Positions 1-7,228 of a stretch of 7,794 nucleotides of DNA are shown in pieces. Source of the DNA: Alcaligenaceae bacterium (GTDB lineage Bacteria; Pseudomonadota; Gammaproteobacteria; Burkholderiales; Burkholderiaceae); contig CANFEI010000041.1 in assembly GCA_947445495.1 (NCBI GenBank), forward strand, positions 1 through 7,794, in the 5' to 3' direction. Below the pieces are notes generated by a model. The model was not told where the DNA came from, ran no database searches, and was given only the letters and a program-made list of their open reading frames with translations. The position numbers and the translations under genes are program-made. The stretch's first letter is position 1, and every line of letters begins with the position of its first letter.

Positions 1-33
1 ATTCAGTATTCAGTATTCAGTATTAAGTATTCA
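1..33. repeat. Heptanucleotide tandem repeat (unit ATTCAGT), about 4.7 copies
   Basis: Three perfect copies of ATTCAGT lie at 1-7, 8-14 and 15-21. They are followed by a one-base variant (ATTAAGT, 22-28) and a partial copy (ATTCA, 29-33). The array touches the window edge, so its true length is unknown. It lies in the non-coding stretch upstream of gcvH, which in this kind of operon is normally the gcvT-gcvH spacer. A unit of 7 is not a multiple of 3, but no reading frame is visible across it, so any effect of copy-number change would be on spacing or transcription rather than on a protein. Confidence 0.85.
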
Positions 34-51
34 TAGCCCTATTTTTATATT
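23..51 (+). promoter_or_regulatory. Weak candidate promoter upstream of gcvH
   Basis: A TATATT hexamer at 46-51 matches the sigma-70 -10 consensus at 5 of 6 positions. Seventeen bases upstream is TTAAGT (23-28), a poor 3-of-6 match to the -35 box that falls inside the degenerate repeat unit. The surroundings are AT-rich, so chance matches are likely. gcvH may instead be read through from an upstream gcvT. Tentative call. Confidence 0.2.
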
Positions 52-64
52 TCACGAAATTTTC

Positions 65-70
65 AGGAGA
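65..70 (+). promoter_or_regulatory. Ribosome binding site of gcvH
   Basis: AGGAGA lies five bases before the ATG at 76. It is one of the best Shine-Dalgarno matches in the window and fixes the gcvH start. Confidence 0.85.
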
Positions 71-75
71 TCTTC

Positions 76-456
76 ATGAGTATTCCTAGCGATCGCAAAT
101 ACGCCAGTACACACGAATGGATTAAGGCAGATGGCGACGTCATGCTGGTAGGTATTACCGGCCCCGCTCAGGAACAGTTGGGTGATTTAGTTTTTGTTGG
201 TGATGTGCGCGTTGGGACCAAGCTTGCCGCTGGTGCGACTGCGGGGGTTGTGGAGTCGGTCAAGGCCGCGTCCGATATCTATGCGCCAGTTGCTGGTGAA
301 GTTGTCGCCTTCAATGATGCTTTGAACGATGCGCCCGAAACAATCAACGCAAGCCCCTACAACACGTGGATTTTCAAACTCAAAGCAAATAACGCCGCCG
401 ACGTTGATAGCCTGCTCGATGCAGCCGGTTATCAGGCCGTCGCCGACGCAAGTTAA
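76..456 (+). CDS. gcvH: Glycine cleavage system H protein (lipoyl carrier)
   Basis: This 126-residue protein is the mobile lipoyl carrier of the cytoplasmic glycine cleavage system. It takes the aminomethyl group from the P-protein, passes it to the T-protein, and is reoxidised by lipoamide dehydrogenase. The length is normal for the family. The N-terminus has the usual KYASTHEW motif (residues 8-15). The lipoylation site is the lysine in [10 protein letters not shown], Lys63, followed by the lipoyl-domain segment IYAPVAGEV. The C-terminal helix ends [10 protein letters not shown], as in other H proteins. The start is set by a strong Shine-Dalgarno at 65-70. gcvP begins 10 bases after the stop, so the two are almost certainly co-transcribed. 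Nothing is missing or broken. Confidence 0.97.
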   Translation: MSIPSDRKYASTHEWIKADGDVMLVGITGPAQEQLGDLVFVGDVRVGTKLAAGATAGVVESVKAASDIYAPVAGEVVAFNDALNDAPETINASPYNTWIFKLKANNAADVDSLLDAAGYQAVADAS

Positions 457-466
457 GGCTCTCATC

Positions 467-3334
467 ATGACGAACAACGTATTCAACACGACACACGAAT
501 TTATTCCTCGGCATATCGGCCCCGGTGAGCAAGATCAGCAGACCATGCTGGTGGCTGTGGGAGCCTCGAGCCTTGAGTCTTTAATGCAAGAAGTCGTCCC
601 AGCGAATATTCGCATGTCGCGCGAACTGAACTTGCCGGCCCCGCGCTCCGAGGCGGATGTGCTGGGCGAGATGAAAGTAATCGCGCGCCAGAATCAGGTT
701 TTTCGTAACTACATCGGACAAGGCTATTACGGCACGCACACGCCTAATGTTGTTTTGCGCAACATCCTCGAGAACCCGGCCTGGTACACGGCATACACGC
801 CTTACCAGCCTGAAATTTCTCAAGGTCGACTAGAGGCAGTTCTGAATTATCAGACCATGGTTGCGGACCTCACGGGCCTGGATATTGCCAATGCTTCGTT
901 ACTGGATGAAGGGACTGCTGCCGCTGAAGCCATGACCTTGGCACGTCGTGCGTCACATGGAGAGAGCAAGGTTTTTTTCGTTTCCCATCACTGTCACCCC
1001 CAGACGATTGAGGTGATCCGTACGCGTGCGGATGGTCTGGATATCGAGGTGGTTGTGGGCGATGAAAGTAAAGGTGTTCCAGCCTGTTTTGGCTTGCTCG
1101 TGCAATACCCGCACTCTTTGGGGGCGGTATCTGACTATCGCGCTCTGACGGAACAAGTGCATGCGCAAGGCGGCGTGGTGGCGTGTTCAACAGACTTGCT
1201 TGCCTTAGCTTTGCTTGAGCCACCCGGCCATTGGGGTGCCGATATCGCGATTGGATCGGCGCAGCGCTTTGGTGTGCCTTTTGGTTTCGGTGGCCCGCAC
1301 GCAGGCTTTATGGCGTGTAAAGATGCCTTCAAACGTAATATGCCCGGCCGTCTGGTTGGTGTATCGAAAGACGCGCAAGGCAATCCCGCGTTGCGTTTGG
1401 CGTTGCAAACGCGAGAGCAGCACATTCGTCGTGAAAAAGCGACCTCGAACATTTGCACAGCTCAGGTCTTATTGGCGGTGATGGCGAGCATGTTCGCGCT
1501 GTGGCACGGCCCTCGAGGCGTCGTGGCCATCGCGACACGTGTCAACCAAGCCACGTCACTTCTGCGCCAAGCGCTTGTCAGTTTAGGGTTTAACGTCGCG
1601 AACGACACCTACTTTGATACGTTGTTGTTAGAGACGGGCGCACAGACAAATAAAGTATTGGCAGCTGCCCGCCAAGCGCAAATAAATCTGCGGCACGTCA
1701 GTGCGACACAAATTAGTGTTTCGCTTGATGAGACGGTGACGAGCGATGATCTGATCCAACTTGTTGCCTTATTCGCGTCGGTAGGCGGTAAGCCAGCGCC
1801 TGCTCTGGCGACGTCTGCTATTGGTTTGCCAGGGGTGCCGACCGCCTTTCAGCGAAAGCGTGCCATCTTGAGCCATCCTGTGTTCTCAAGCATTCAGTCT
1901 GCGACCGACATGCTGAGATACTTGCGCAAACTGTCAGACAAGGACTTGGCCTTAGATCGAACCATGATTCCGCTTGGTTCATGCACGATGAAGCTCAATG
2001 CAACCGTTGAGATGATCCCGGTCACTTGGCCCGAGTTTGCATTGATTCACCCCTTTGCGCCGGCTGATCAAACCAAGGGCTATCAGCAGATGATTGAGCG
2101 CTTGTCTAAGGATCTTTGCGAAATTACTGGTTATGACGCAATCAGTTTGCAGCCGAACTCTGGTGCGCAGGGCGAATACGCAGGTCTGCTCGCGATTAGA
2201 GCCTATCACCGCGCGAATGGTCAGCATCAGCGTGACGTCTGTTTGATTCCCTCTTCTGCTCACGGCACGAACCCTGCCTCCGCGAACATGGTGGGCATGG
2301 AAGTTGTGGTGGTGGCGTCGGACTCCAATGGCAACGTCGATCTTGAGGACCTCAAAGCGAAGATTGCCAAAGTAGGCGATCGGCTAGCGGCTCTGATGGT
2401 GACGTATCCGTCGACACACGGCGTCTTTGAAGAGTCCATCACCAGCATTTGCGACATGATTCACGCAGCGGGTGGCCAGGTGTATATGGACGGTGCCAAC
2501 ATGAACGCCATGGTCGGCGTGGCTCAGCCAGGAAAATTTGGTGCGGATGTGTCGCATTTGAATCTGCATAAGACCTTCTGCATTCCACACGGCGGAGGTG
2601 GACCGGGTGTGGGACCTGTCGGAGTACGCAGCCATCTCGCTCCCTTCTTGCCTGGTGTGGTGGGTGAGCAAGGTACGATGCTTCAAGGTGCCGCGGTGGG
2701 CCCTGTCTCTGCCGCACCGTTTGGTTCTGCCAGTATCTTGCCTATCCCCTTTGTCTATATATCTTTAATGGGTGCCGAAGGCTTGCGTCGCGCCACGGAG
2801 GTCGCAATTCTGAGCGCGAACTACGTCGCGCGTAAGCTCATCGGGCACTTTCCTGTGCTGTACGCCGGCCGCAATGGTCGTGTGGCGCACGAATGCATCT
2901 TGGATATACATGACATCAAGGAGTCCTCGGGCGTGACCGCCGAAGACATCGCTAAGCGTTTGATGGACTACGGCTTTCACGCCCCGACCATGAGCTTTCC
3001 TGTGGCGGGTACCTTGATGGTTGAGCCAACCGAGTCAGAGGGACTCGCTGAGTTAGATCGTTTTGTCGATGCCATGATTGCTATCCGCGCAGAGATCGCA
3101 CAGATCGAGCGTGGCGAAAGAGATCGTGCCGATAACGTGCTGAAGAATGCACCGCATACGGCCAAGATGCTTTTGGCAGAGGAATGGCATCATGACTATC
3201 CACGACAGCAGGCTGCCTATCCTCTTGCGAGTTTGCGCGATGCAAAATATTGGCCGCCAGTCGGTCGCGTGGACAATGCTTGGGGGGATCGTAATTTAGT
3301 GTGTGCGTGTTTGCCGATCGAAGCCTATGCCTAA
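467..3334 (+). CDS. gcvP: Glycine dehydrogenase (decarboxylating), P protein
   Basis: This 955-residue, PLP-dependent homodimeric-type P-protein decarboxylates glycine and loads the remaining aminomethyl group onto the lipoyl arm of GcvH. The frame is open upstream to 329, inside gcvH. The ATG at 467 was chosen because it gives the family N-terminus (MTNN... then [10 protein letters not shown]), the family length, and an AAGG ribosome site at 455-458 overlapping the gcvH stop. The N-terminal half carries [15 protein letters not shown], typical of the non-catalytic homologous domain. The C-terminal half begins near [13 protein letters not shown] (500-512). The PLP Schiff-base lysine is Lys702 in [16 protein letters not shown], followed by the glycine-rich loop. 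The fused single-chain form, rather than split GcvPA/GcvPB, fits a proteobacterium. It is intact and ends just before a strong terminator. Confidence 0.97.
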   Translation: MTNNVFNTTHEFIPRHIGPGEQDQQTMLVAVGASSLESLMQEVVPANIRMSRELNLPAPRSEADVLGEMKVIARQNQVFRNYIGQGYYGTHTPNVVLRNILENPAWYTAYTPYQPEISQGRLEAVLNYQTMVADLTGLDIANASLLDEGTAAAEAMTLARRASHGESKVFFVSHHCHPQTIEVIRTRADGLDIEVVVGDESKGVPACFGLLVQYPHSLGAVSDYRALTEQVHAQGGVVACSTDLLALALLEPPGHWGADIAIGSAQRFGVPFGFGGPHAGFMACKDAFKRNMPGRLVGVSKDAQGNPALRLALQTREQHIRREKATSNICTAQVLLAVMASMFALWHGPRGVVAIATRVNQATSLLRQALVSLGFNVANDTYFDTLLLETGAQTNKVLAAARQAQINLRHVSATQISVSLDETVTSDDLIQLVALFASVGGKPAPALATSAIGLPGVPTAFQRKRAILSHPVFSSIQSATDMLRYLRKLSDKDLALDRTMIPLGSCTMKLNATVEMIPVTWPEFALIHPFAPADQTKGYQQMIERLSKDLCEITGYDAISLQPNSGAQGEYAGLLAIRAYHRANGQHQRDVCLIPSSAHGTNPASANMVGMEVVVVASDSNGNVDLEDLKAKIAKVGDRLAALMVTYPSTHGVFEESITSICDMIHAAGGQVYMDGANMNAMVGVAQPGKFGADVSHLNLHKTFCIPHGGGGPGVGPVGVRSHLAPFLPGVVGEQGTMLQGAAVGPVSAAPFGSASILPIPFVYISLMGAEGLRRATEVAILSANYVARKLIGHFPVLYAGRNGRVAHECILDIHDIKESSGVTAEDIAKRLMDYGFHAPTMSFPVAGTLMVEPTESEGLAELDRFVDAMIAIRAEIAQIERGERDRADNVLKNAPHTAKMLLAEEWHHDYPRQQAAYPLASLRDAKYWPPVGRVDNAWGDRNLVCACLPIEAYA

Positions 3335-3354
3335 GATGGCTATGCTTGCTTGTT

Positions 3355-3392
3355 AAAGAAATAACCCGCCACTTGGCGGGTTATTTCTTTTT
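3355..3392. terminator. Shared bidirectional intrinsic terminator (gcvP / DUF945-YbjN gene)
   Basis: A perfect 16-bp inverted repeat has arms at 3355-3370 and 3375-3390 with a 4-base loop, ACTT. The core is GC-rich (ACCCGCC/GGCGGGT). The outer stem is A-rich on the left and T-rich on the right, so the transcript from either strand ends in a U-rich stretch (TTATTTCTTT, plus TT at 3391-3392 on the + strand). It lies 20 bases after the gcvP stop and about 20 bases after the end of the minus-strand gene at 3413. This is the expected position for a terminator shared by two convergent operons. Confidence 0.92.
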
Positions 3393-3412
3393 GGCGGAAT
3401 GAGCGCTTAAAT

Positions 3413-5308
3413 CTATTTTCCTACTTTCGAGATGGTTGTTGAAAACTCGCGCAATAGTTTAAAAAAGTTATCGACCATTGATTCCAGCGCATCGCGTTCG
3501 ATGCCCCCATAAGCGCTGATATCCATTTCCAGTACCGCTTGCTCGGCATCGTTCAGTAAGGCGCGCGCCCAACGATTGCGCTGATTCCACTCGTTGATTG
3601 CACTCAACGCAATCTGTGGATTTTTCGGGAAAGTGGCACGCATCAATACATCCTCGCACGTGCGGTCGTCGCCACAACCCAAGAAGATGAATTCAATTTT
3701 TTCGGCGCCAGTTTTGGCCGTACCAATCTTGAGCACACGATCGCCGTTCTTATCGCGACTCTCGTCGTAACTGAAGTCAGAAGCGCTTAATAGACTGGTC
3801 AGCACCGCCGGATCAAGATGTTTGATGACCGCGCTCTCATCCGGTGCTTCTTGCGACGCGGGAGATCGCTCAGCGAGCCATCCGGTGGGGAGCGTTGTGC
3901 GCAGCCATTTGGCAAATGGTTCGCCAGGCATGCGCTGGCCATTTAATCGAAAGTCTCCGTCCTGAATATTGAAATGCGCGACAAGTTTGTTGTTTTGTGC
4001 GCGACCAAGTTTGAGTTGAAAGGCTTGGTCAAGTACTTTACGCGTTTCTTGATCTGCTTTGGTTTTTATCTGAGTCGGATTGGCCCCCGGCGTCTGAAGA
4101 GCTTGAGCGAACGCAGTATTTAGCATGGGCGTCGATAGGCTGAGGGTCGCATCGAGCTCCTTGAGGGGCGTGCCTTGCAAGCCGATACCGCCCGGGTTGA
4201 TTTCCGAAGCGTTAAGCGTAAATGCCAGCGATAGTTGGCTGCGGCCTTGACTCGTTTTCCAACTGAGCGGACTTAGGCTTAGCGTGGGACTCGTTTTACT
4301 TAAGGTTGCGATGTGTTGCCAAAATTTCTTTGTGTCGGCCGCGGCCGCTGACTGATTCTCGCTGCTACCAAGTAGCTTTCGCAGAAAATAACTATCCCGC
4401 AAGTCGACTAGAGACCGTAGCGCGGTCCCGTTGAGCTTTTCATACCCAAGAGATAAGGCGAATTCTCCCCAAGCCTTATCGTTCAGCCGCAGTGCACCGA
4501 TCTCCGCCGTCGTGATGCCCCCTAGCAAGTCGTTTGCTTCACGCAAGTCGCTACGCATCACAAGCTTTTGTAACCCGAGGCTTGAGGAGTCGAGCGAAGC
4601 CCAGCTTAGACTGCCTATCCGCACATCACGCGTTCCGATTTGCATGCCAGTTTTTGTGGCGCGGGTGTCCGTTGACCATTGCAAGCCTTTTACTTCTAGC
4701 GCTAGCTTCCCATCACTGAGCGTTAGACCGTCGAGGCTACTATTACTTTTAAAGAAGCTGAAACTTGGTCCAATACGCGCTGAAAATTCTCCTGCGCCGA
4801 GTTTTAAGCGCAGAGTGTCTTGGGTGTAGTCAAAGGGCAGGACTGTCCATCGAACTGTGGCGACACCTTCGCGCGTGACATGCGTGATGCCCGAAACAGG
4901 AGAGCGTCCGCCCGTGGAGCTAAACAAGGCTTCGGTCGTCGAATTGTTCAGTACGGTTGTTTGAATGACTGCGCCCGTGCGCGAGAAGTCCCCGCGCTGG
5001 ATACGCGACCAAGGCAAGGGCCCGTGTTCTATTTGATTCGACCAGAGAATTTCGCGACGAACAGTTTGCTTGTCCTGCTTAGTGAGTGTCAGCGCATAGG
5101 TGGCACGACTTGAAAATATGCCACGCTCATAGCTGCGCAAGGAAAGCTGTGCCTGATCAGTCCAGCTACGAGCCAAAGAGACATTGATTGATTCAGCCGC
5201 TGCCTTGGATTGTCCTTCGATATGCACGCCGGCATACCAACTTAACCCAGCATATACAACCGCTACGGCGGCGACTACGCCCGCTGCACCGATTTGTTTT
5301 TTCTTCAT
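3413..5308 (-). CDS. Membrane-anchored DUF945 (YdgA-like) protein with C-terminal YbjN-type domain
   Basis: This is a 631-residue protein of unknown function. The ATG at 5308 was chosen over the in-frame one at 5386 because it gives the positively charged MKKK followed by a hydrophobic segment (about 6-25). That segment is a signal anchor placing the rest in the periplasm, and this start does not overlap folA. The ribosome site is weak (GGA, 10 bases upstream). Residues about 30-480 look like DUF945: SYERGIFSSRATYAL (59-73), HGPLPWSRIQRGDF (95-108) and NGQRMPGEPF (456-465) resemble hallmarks of YdgA-like proteins. After a short linker (about 481-491), residues about 492-628 resemble the YbjN family (PF10722). 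Key elements are a pevl-type helix (PAVLTSLLSASDF), FLGC...TC (Cys545, Cys551), INEWNQRNRWARALL (571-585) and AVLEMDISAYGG (591-602). The protein is longer than the roughly 450-500 residues usual for DUF945 by about one YbjN domain. It is the last gene of the osmC-thyA-folA operon, 28 bases after folA. Domain calls are from motif memory, not a profile search. Confidence 0.82.
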   Translation of the reverse strand: MKKKQIGAAGVVAAVAVVYAGLSWYAGVHIEGQSKAAAESINVSLARSWTDQAQLSLRSYERGIFSSRATYALTLTKQDKQTVRREILWSNQIEHGPLPWSRIQRGDFSRTGAVIQTTVLNNSTTEALFSSTGGRSPVSGITHVTREGVATVRWTVLPFDYTQDTLRLKLGAGEFSARIGPSFSFFKSNSSLDGLTLSDGKLALEVKGLQWSTDTRATKTGMQIGTRDVRIGSLSWASLDSSSLGLQKLVMRSDLREANDLLGGITTAEIGALRLNDKAWGEFALSLGYEKLNGTALRSLVDLRDSYFLRKLLGSSENQSAAAADTKKFWQHIATLSKTSPTLSLSPLSWKTSQGRSQLSLAFTLNASEINPGGIGLQGTPLKELDATLSLSTPMLNTAFAQALQTPGANPTQIKTKADQETRKVLDQAFQLKLGRAQNNKLVAHFNIQDGDFRLNGQRMPGEPFAKWLRTTLPTGWLAERSPASQEAPDESAVIKHLDPAVLTSLLSASDFSYDESRDKNGDRVLKIGTAKTGAEKIEFIFLGCGDDRTCEDVLMRATFPKNPQIALSAINEWNQRNRWARALLNDAEQAVLEMDISAYGGIERDALESMVDNFFKLLREFSTTISKVGK

Positions 5309-5336
5309 GACGATGGCGTCCGTAGTGCGGGTTGTA

Positions 5337-5831
5337 TTAATTGACGAGATCCGAGCGACGATCGTACTGCACAATGTCGTAGGCAAGGCCGTTTTCAGGC
5401 GGATGGCTAAGGCGTGAGACCTCTTTCCATTCTTTCGGGTCTAGGAGAATAAAAAACGCATCGCCCTCGACGACTGCCTGAACTTCTGTGGCAACGACAT
5501 GATCGGCATGCGGGAGTGCCTGCTGGTAGATTTGTGCGCCGCCGATAATATAGGCATCCTCATTGGGTGCCAAACGCCCGAGCGCTTCATCGATGCTTGC
5601 AACGAACTCAGCACCCGCAGCGGCCTTGTTCGTGTCGCGACTAATGACGATATTGCGACGGCCGGGCAGGGGACGACCCAAGGAGTCCCATGTTTTGCGT
5701 CCCATGATGATGGGGTGACCGAGCGTGGTGCGCTTAAAGTGGGCGAGGTCGCCTGCGAGCTTCCATGGCAGCGTGTTGTCACGGCCGATCGTGCGGTTCT
5801 GCGCGTAGGCGACAATCAGGCTTAGGGACAT
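5337..5831 (-). CDS. folA: Dihydrofolate reductase
   Basis: This 164-residue cytoplasmic enzyme reduces dihydrofolate to tetrahydrofolate with NADPH and is the target of trimethoprim. The length is close to E. coli FolA. The N-terminus has LSLIVAYAQNRTIG, then the Met20-loop region DNTLPW, with the catalytic acid Asp28 in LPWKLAGDLAHFK (equivalent to E. coli Asp27). GRKTWDSLGRPLPGR (44-58) and IIGGAQIY (95-102) form the NADPH-binding core. The usual GDTFFP-type motif reads GDAFFILLDP here, a mild departure near residues 123-132. The ribosome site is weak (GAG, six bases before the ATG). The gene sits 21 bases after thyA and 28 bases before the next gene. Pairing with thyA is classical, since ThyA generates the dihydrofolate this enzyme recycles. 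Confidence 0.97.
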   Translation of the reverse strand: MSLSLIVAYAQNRTIGRDNTLPWKLAGDLAHFKRTTLGHPIIMGRKTWDSLGRPLPGRRNIVISRDTNKAAAGAEFVASIDEALGRLAPNEDAYIIGGAQIYQQALPHADHVVATEVQAVVEGDAFFILLDPKEWKEVSRLSHPPENGLAYDIVQYDRRSDLVN

Positions 5832-5852
5832 AGCTTGCTCAGTCTCAACGTA

Positions 5853-6647
5853 TTACACCGCAACCGGGGCTTTGATATGCGGATGATGGTTGTATTTTTC
5901 GATGACAAAGTCTTCGTAGCGATAATCGAACAGTGAGTCCGGTTGACGTTGAATGACAAGCTGCGGGTAAGGGTGGGGTTCGCGTGAAAGCTGCAGCTCG
6001 ACTTGATCAAAATGGTTACTGTATATATGACAGTCACCGCCCGTCCACACAAAATCACCGACTTCAAGCCTGCACTGTTGCGCCACCATGTGCGTCAGAA
6101 GTGCGTAGCTCGCGATATTGAAGGGCACACCAAGAAAAATATCAGCACTACGCTGGTACAGCTGGCACGAGAGTTTGCCGTCAGCCACATAAAACTGAAA
6201 AAACGCATGACAGGGCGGTAAGGCCATGTTCTTAATTTCACCTACATTCCATGCCGACACGATTAGGCGGCGTGAGTGAGGCGTTTTTTTGATTTGATCC
6301 AGCACCTGGGTAATTTGATCGATATGCTGGCCGTCTGGTGTGGGCCAAGAACGCCACTGCACACCGTAGACGGGCCCTAGGTCGCCGGTCGGGCTGGCCC
6401 ATTCGTCCCAGATTGTGCAGCCGTTTTCTTGTAGCCACCGCACATTGGAGTCGCCTCTTAAGAACCACAGCAACTCCACAAAGATACTGCGCGTGTGCAG
6501 TTTCTTTGTAGTGACCATAGGGAAGCCCTTGGAAAGATCGAAGCGCATTTGATAGCCAAAGACCGAGCGCGTGCCGGTACCTGTGCGGTCCGTCTTGTTG
6601 ACGCCCGTGGTGTACACGTGGCGCATAAAGGTTTCGTACTGGTTCAT
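5853..6647 (-). CDS. thyA: Thymidylate synthase
   Basis: This 264-residue enzyme methylates dUMP to dTMP using 5,10-methylene-tetrahydrofolate, leaving dihydrofolate. The frame stays open upstream into osmC, but the start at 6647 gives MNQYETF and exactly the 264-residue length of E. coli ThyA. The catalytic Cys146 lies in [11 protein letters not shown]. Other active-site residues fall at E. coli numbering: RS.D at 166-169 (Ala168 replaces the E. coli Cys), Asn177 in PFNIAS, and His207 and Tyr209 in GGDCHIYS. It ends in APVAV, close to the conserved C-terminus. An ATG three bases upstream (6650) forms a tandem ATGATG, so the start could be one residue earlier. No clear Shine-Dalgarno is seen, and the upstream osmC-like gene ends 17-20 bases before, so translational coupling is possible. 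The enzyme appears intact. Confidence 0.97.
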   Translation of the reverse strand: MNQYETFMRHVYTTGVNKTDRTGTGTRSVFGYQMRFDLSKGFPMVTTKKLHTRSIFVELLWFLRGDSNVRWLQENGCTIWDEWASPTGDLGPVYGVQWRSWPTPDGQHIDQITQVLDQIKKTPHSRRLIVSAWNVGEIKNMALPPCHAFFQFYVADGKLSCQLYQRSADIFLGVPFNIASYALLTHMVAQQCRLEVGDFVWTGGDCHIYSNHFDQVELQLSREPHPYPQLVIQRQPDSLFDYRYEDFVIEKYNHHPHIKAPVAV

Positions 6648-6667
6648 CATGTTGGTTGGGTGTTGCG

Positions 6668-7114
6668 TTAAGCGGTTAGCTGCGCAGCGGCGCCTGTTTG
6701 AACGATTTCGGCTGACCAAGTGATGGCTGCGGTGTGCGCGAGCATGGCCGAGGCTGAACAATATTTTTCGTGGGACAAGGCAATCGCGCGCTCCACTGCT
6801 ACGCGCGGGAGGTTGTCGCCGGCGACCGTAAATACAAAATGGATCTTGGTGAAAACCTTTGGGTCGACGTCGGCGCGCTCGGCTTGCAGCTTGACTGAGC
6901 AACCTGTGATGGCGTGACGCCCGCGTTTTAGAATCAGCACGACATCATAGGCCGTACAGCCGCCAGTTCCCGCGAGCAGCAGTTCCATCGGGCGAGGGGC
7001 TAGGTTGTGACCGCCACCCTCTGGTGCGCCGTCCATGGCTGCAATGTGCCCAGTCCCTGTTTTTGCGACGAACAGCATGCCTTGCGGCCCGCCCCAGTCA
7101 ATGTTGACTTCCAT
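6668..7114 (-). CDS. OsmC family protein, YhfA-like
   Basis: This 148-residue cytoplasmic protein belongs to the OsmC/Ohr superfamily. Characterised members are thiol-dependent peroxidases acting on organic hydroperoxides. The YhfA-like subgroup, to which this looks closest, has no settled function. The motif [20 protein letters not shown] contains the first conserved cysteine (Cys53), and [11 protein letters not shown] contains the second (Cys119). These are in the family positions, so a redox-active pair is plausible. The segment [20 protein letters not shown] is typical of the central part of the family. The ATG at 7114 has a clear AAGGA ribosome site six bases upstream. It is the first gene of the minus-strand operon ahead of thyA and lies divergent to coq7. 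A specific substrate cannot be read from the sequence. Confidence 0.92.
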   Translation of the reverse strand: MEVNIDWGGPQGMLFVAKTGTGHIAAMDGAPEGGGHNLAPRPMELLLAGTGGCTAYDVVLILKRGRHAITGCSVKLQAERADVDPKVFTKIHFVFTVAGDNLPRVAVERAIALSHEKYCSASAMLAHTAAITWSAEIVQTGAAAQLTA

Positions 7115-7120
7115 ATCTGA

Positions 7121-7125
7121 TCCTT
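7121..7125 (-). promoter_or_regulatory. Ribosome binding site of the OsmC-like gene
   Basis: AAGGA on the minus strand lies six bases before the ATG at 7114. It is the only strong Shine-Dalgarno in the minus-strand operon and fits this gene being the first cistron. Confidence 0.8.
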
Positions 7126-7140
7126 AGCGTTGAAGCAAGA

Positions 7141-7146
7141 ATGATA
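7141..7146 (-). promoter_or_regulatory. Candidate -10 box for the osmC-thyA-folA operon
   Basis: TATCAT on the minus strand matches the sigma-70 -10 consensus at 5 of 6 positions and would give a leader of roughly 20 bases before osmC. No good -35 hexamer is seen at 16-18 bases; the space is occupied by the 7147-7169 inverted repeat. If real, the promoter may depend on an activator. Confidence 0.3.
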
Positions 7147-7169
7147 ATCCTTTCGGGCCTAGAAAGGAT
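7147..7169. promoter_or_regulatory. 8-bp inverted repeat, candidate operator between osmC and coq7
   Basis: ATCCTTTC (7147-7154) and GAAAGGAT (7162-7169) are perfect inverted arms separated by 7 bases. This spacing suits a dimeric DNA-binding regulator, and the site directly abuts the candidate osmC -10 box. It could also form a small hairpin, but it lies upstream of both genes and has no U-tract, so a terminator role is unlikely. The regulator is not identifiable. Confidence 0.4.
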
Positions 7170-7173
7170 CGAG

Positions 7174-7201
7174 TTTTCGGCCCAACAGGGCGAGCTAAAA
7201 T
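7174..7201 (+). promoter_or_regulatory. Candidate promoter of coq7
   Basis: TAAAAT at 7196-7201 matches the -10 consensus at 5 of 6 positions and would give a leader of about 20 bases before the coq7 ATG. TTTTCG at 7174-7179, with a 16-base spacer, is a weak -35 (3 of 6). The -10 sits inside a perfect short palindrome, AGCTA-AAA-TAGCT (7193-7205). Confidence 0.3.
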
Positions 7202-7218
7202 AGCTGCAAATCGATTGT

Positions 7219-7222
7219 GGAG
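7219..7222 (+). promoter_or_regulatory. Ribosome binding site of coq7
   Basis: GGAG lies six bases before the ATG at 7229, which decides this start. Confidence 0.75.
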
Positions 7223-7228
7223 TGAGTC

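Noticed and set aside
1..33. The heptamer array as a CRISPR array or plasmid iteron set
   Set aside because: Units are only 7 bases with no spacers, and there are no cas, rep or origin features nearby.
329..466. In-frame upstream extension of gcvP by 46 residues
   Set aside because: It lies inside gcvH in another frame, has no family resemblance, and the ATG at 467 gives the standard P-protein N-terminus and length.
870..1458. Several antisense open frames within gcvP
   Set aside because: They are shadows of a conserved coding gene, without ribosome sites or recognisable domains.
4431..5113. Plus-strand open frames opposite the DUF945-YbjN gene
   Set aside because: Composition is typical of reverse-frame reading, and no motif or start signal supports them.
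5309..5386. In-frame upstream extension of the DUF945-YbjN protein by 26 residues
   Set aside because: It overlaps the end of folA, and the MKKK plus hydrophobic anchor at 5308 is a far better start for an exported protein.
6651..6902. In-frame upstream extension of thyA by about 85 residues
   Set aside because: It overlaps the osmC-like gene, is arginine-rich in the way of an out-of-frame reading, and ThyA is complete from 6647.
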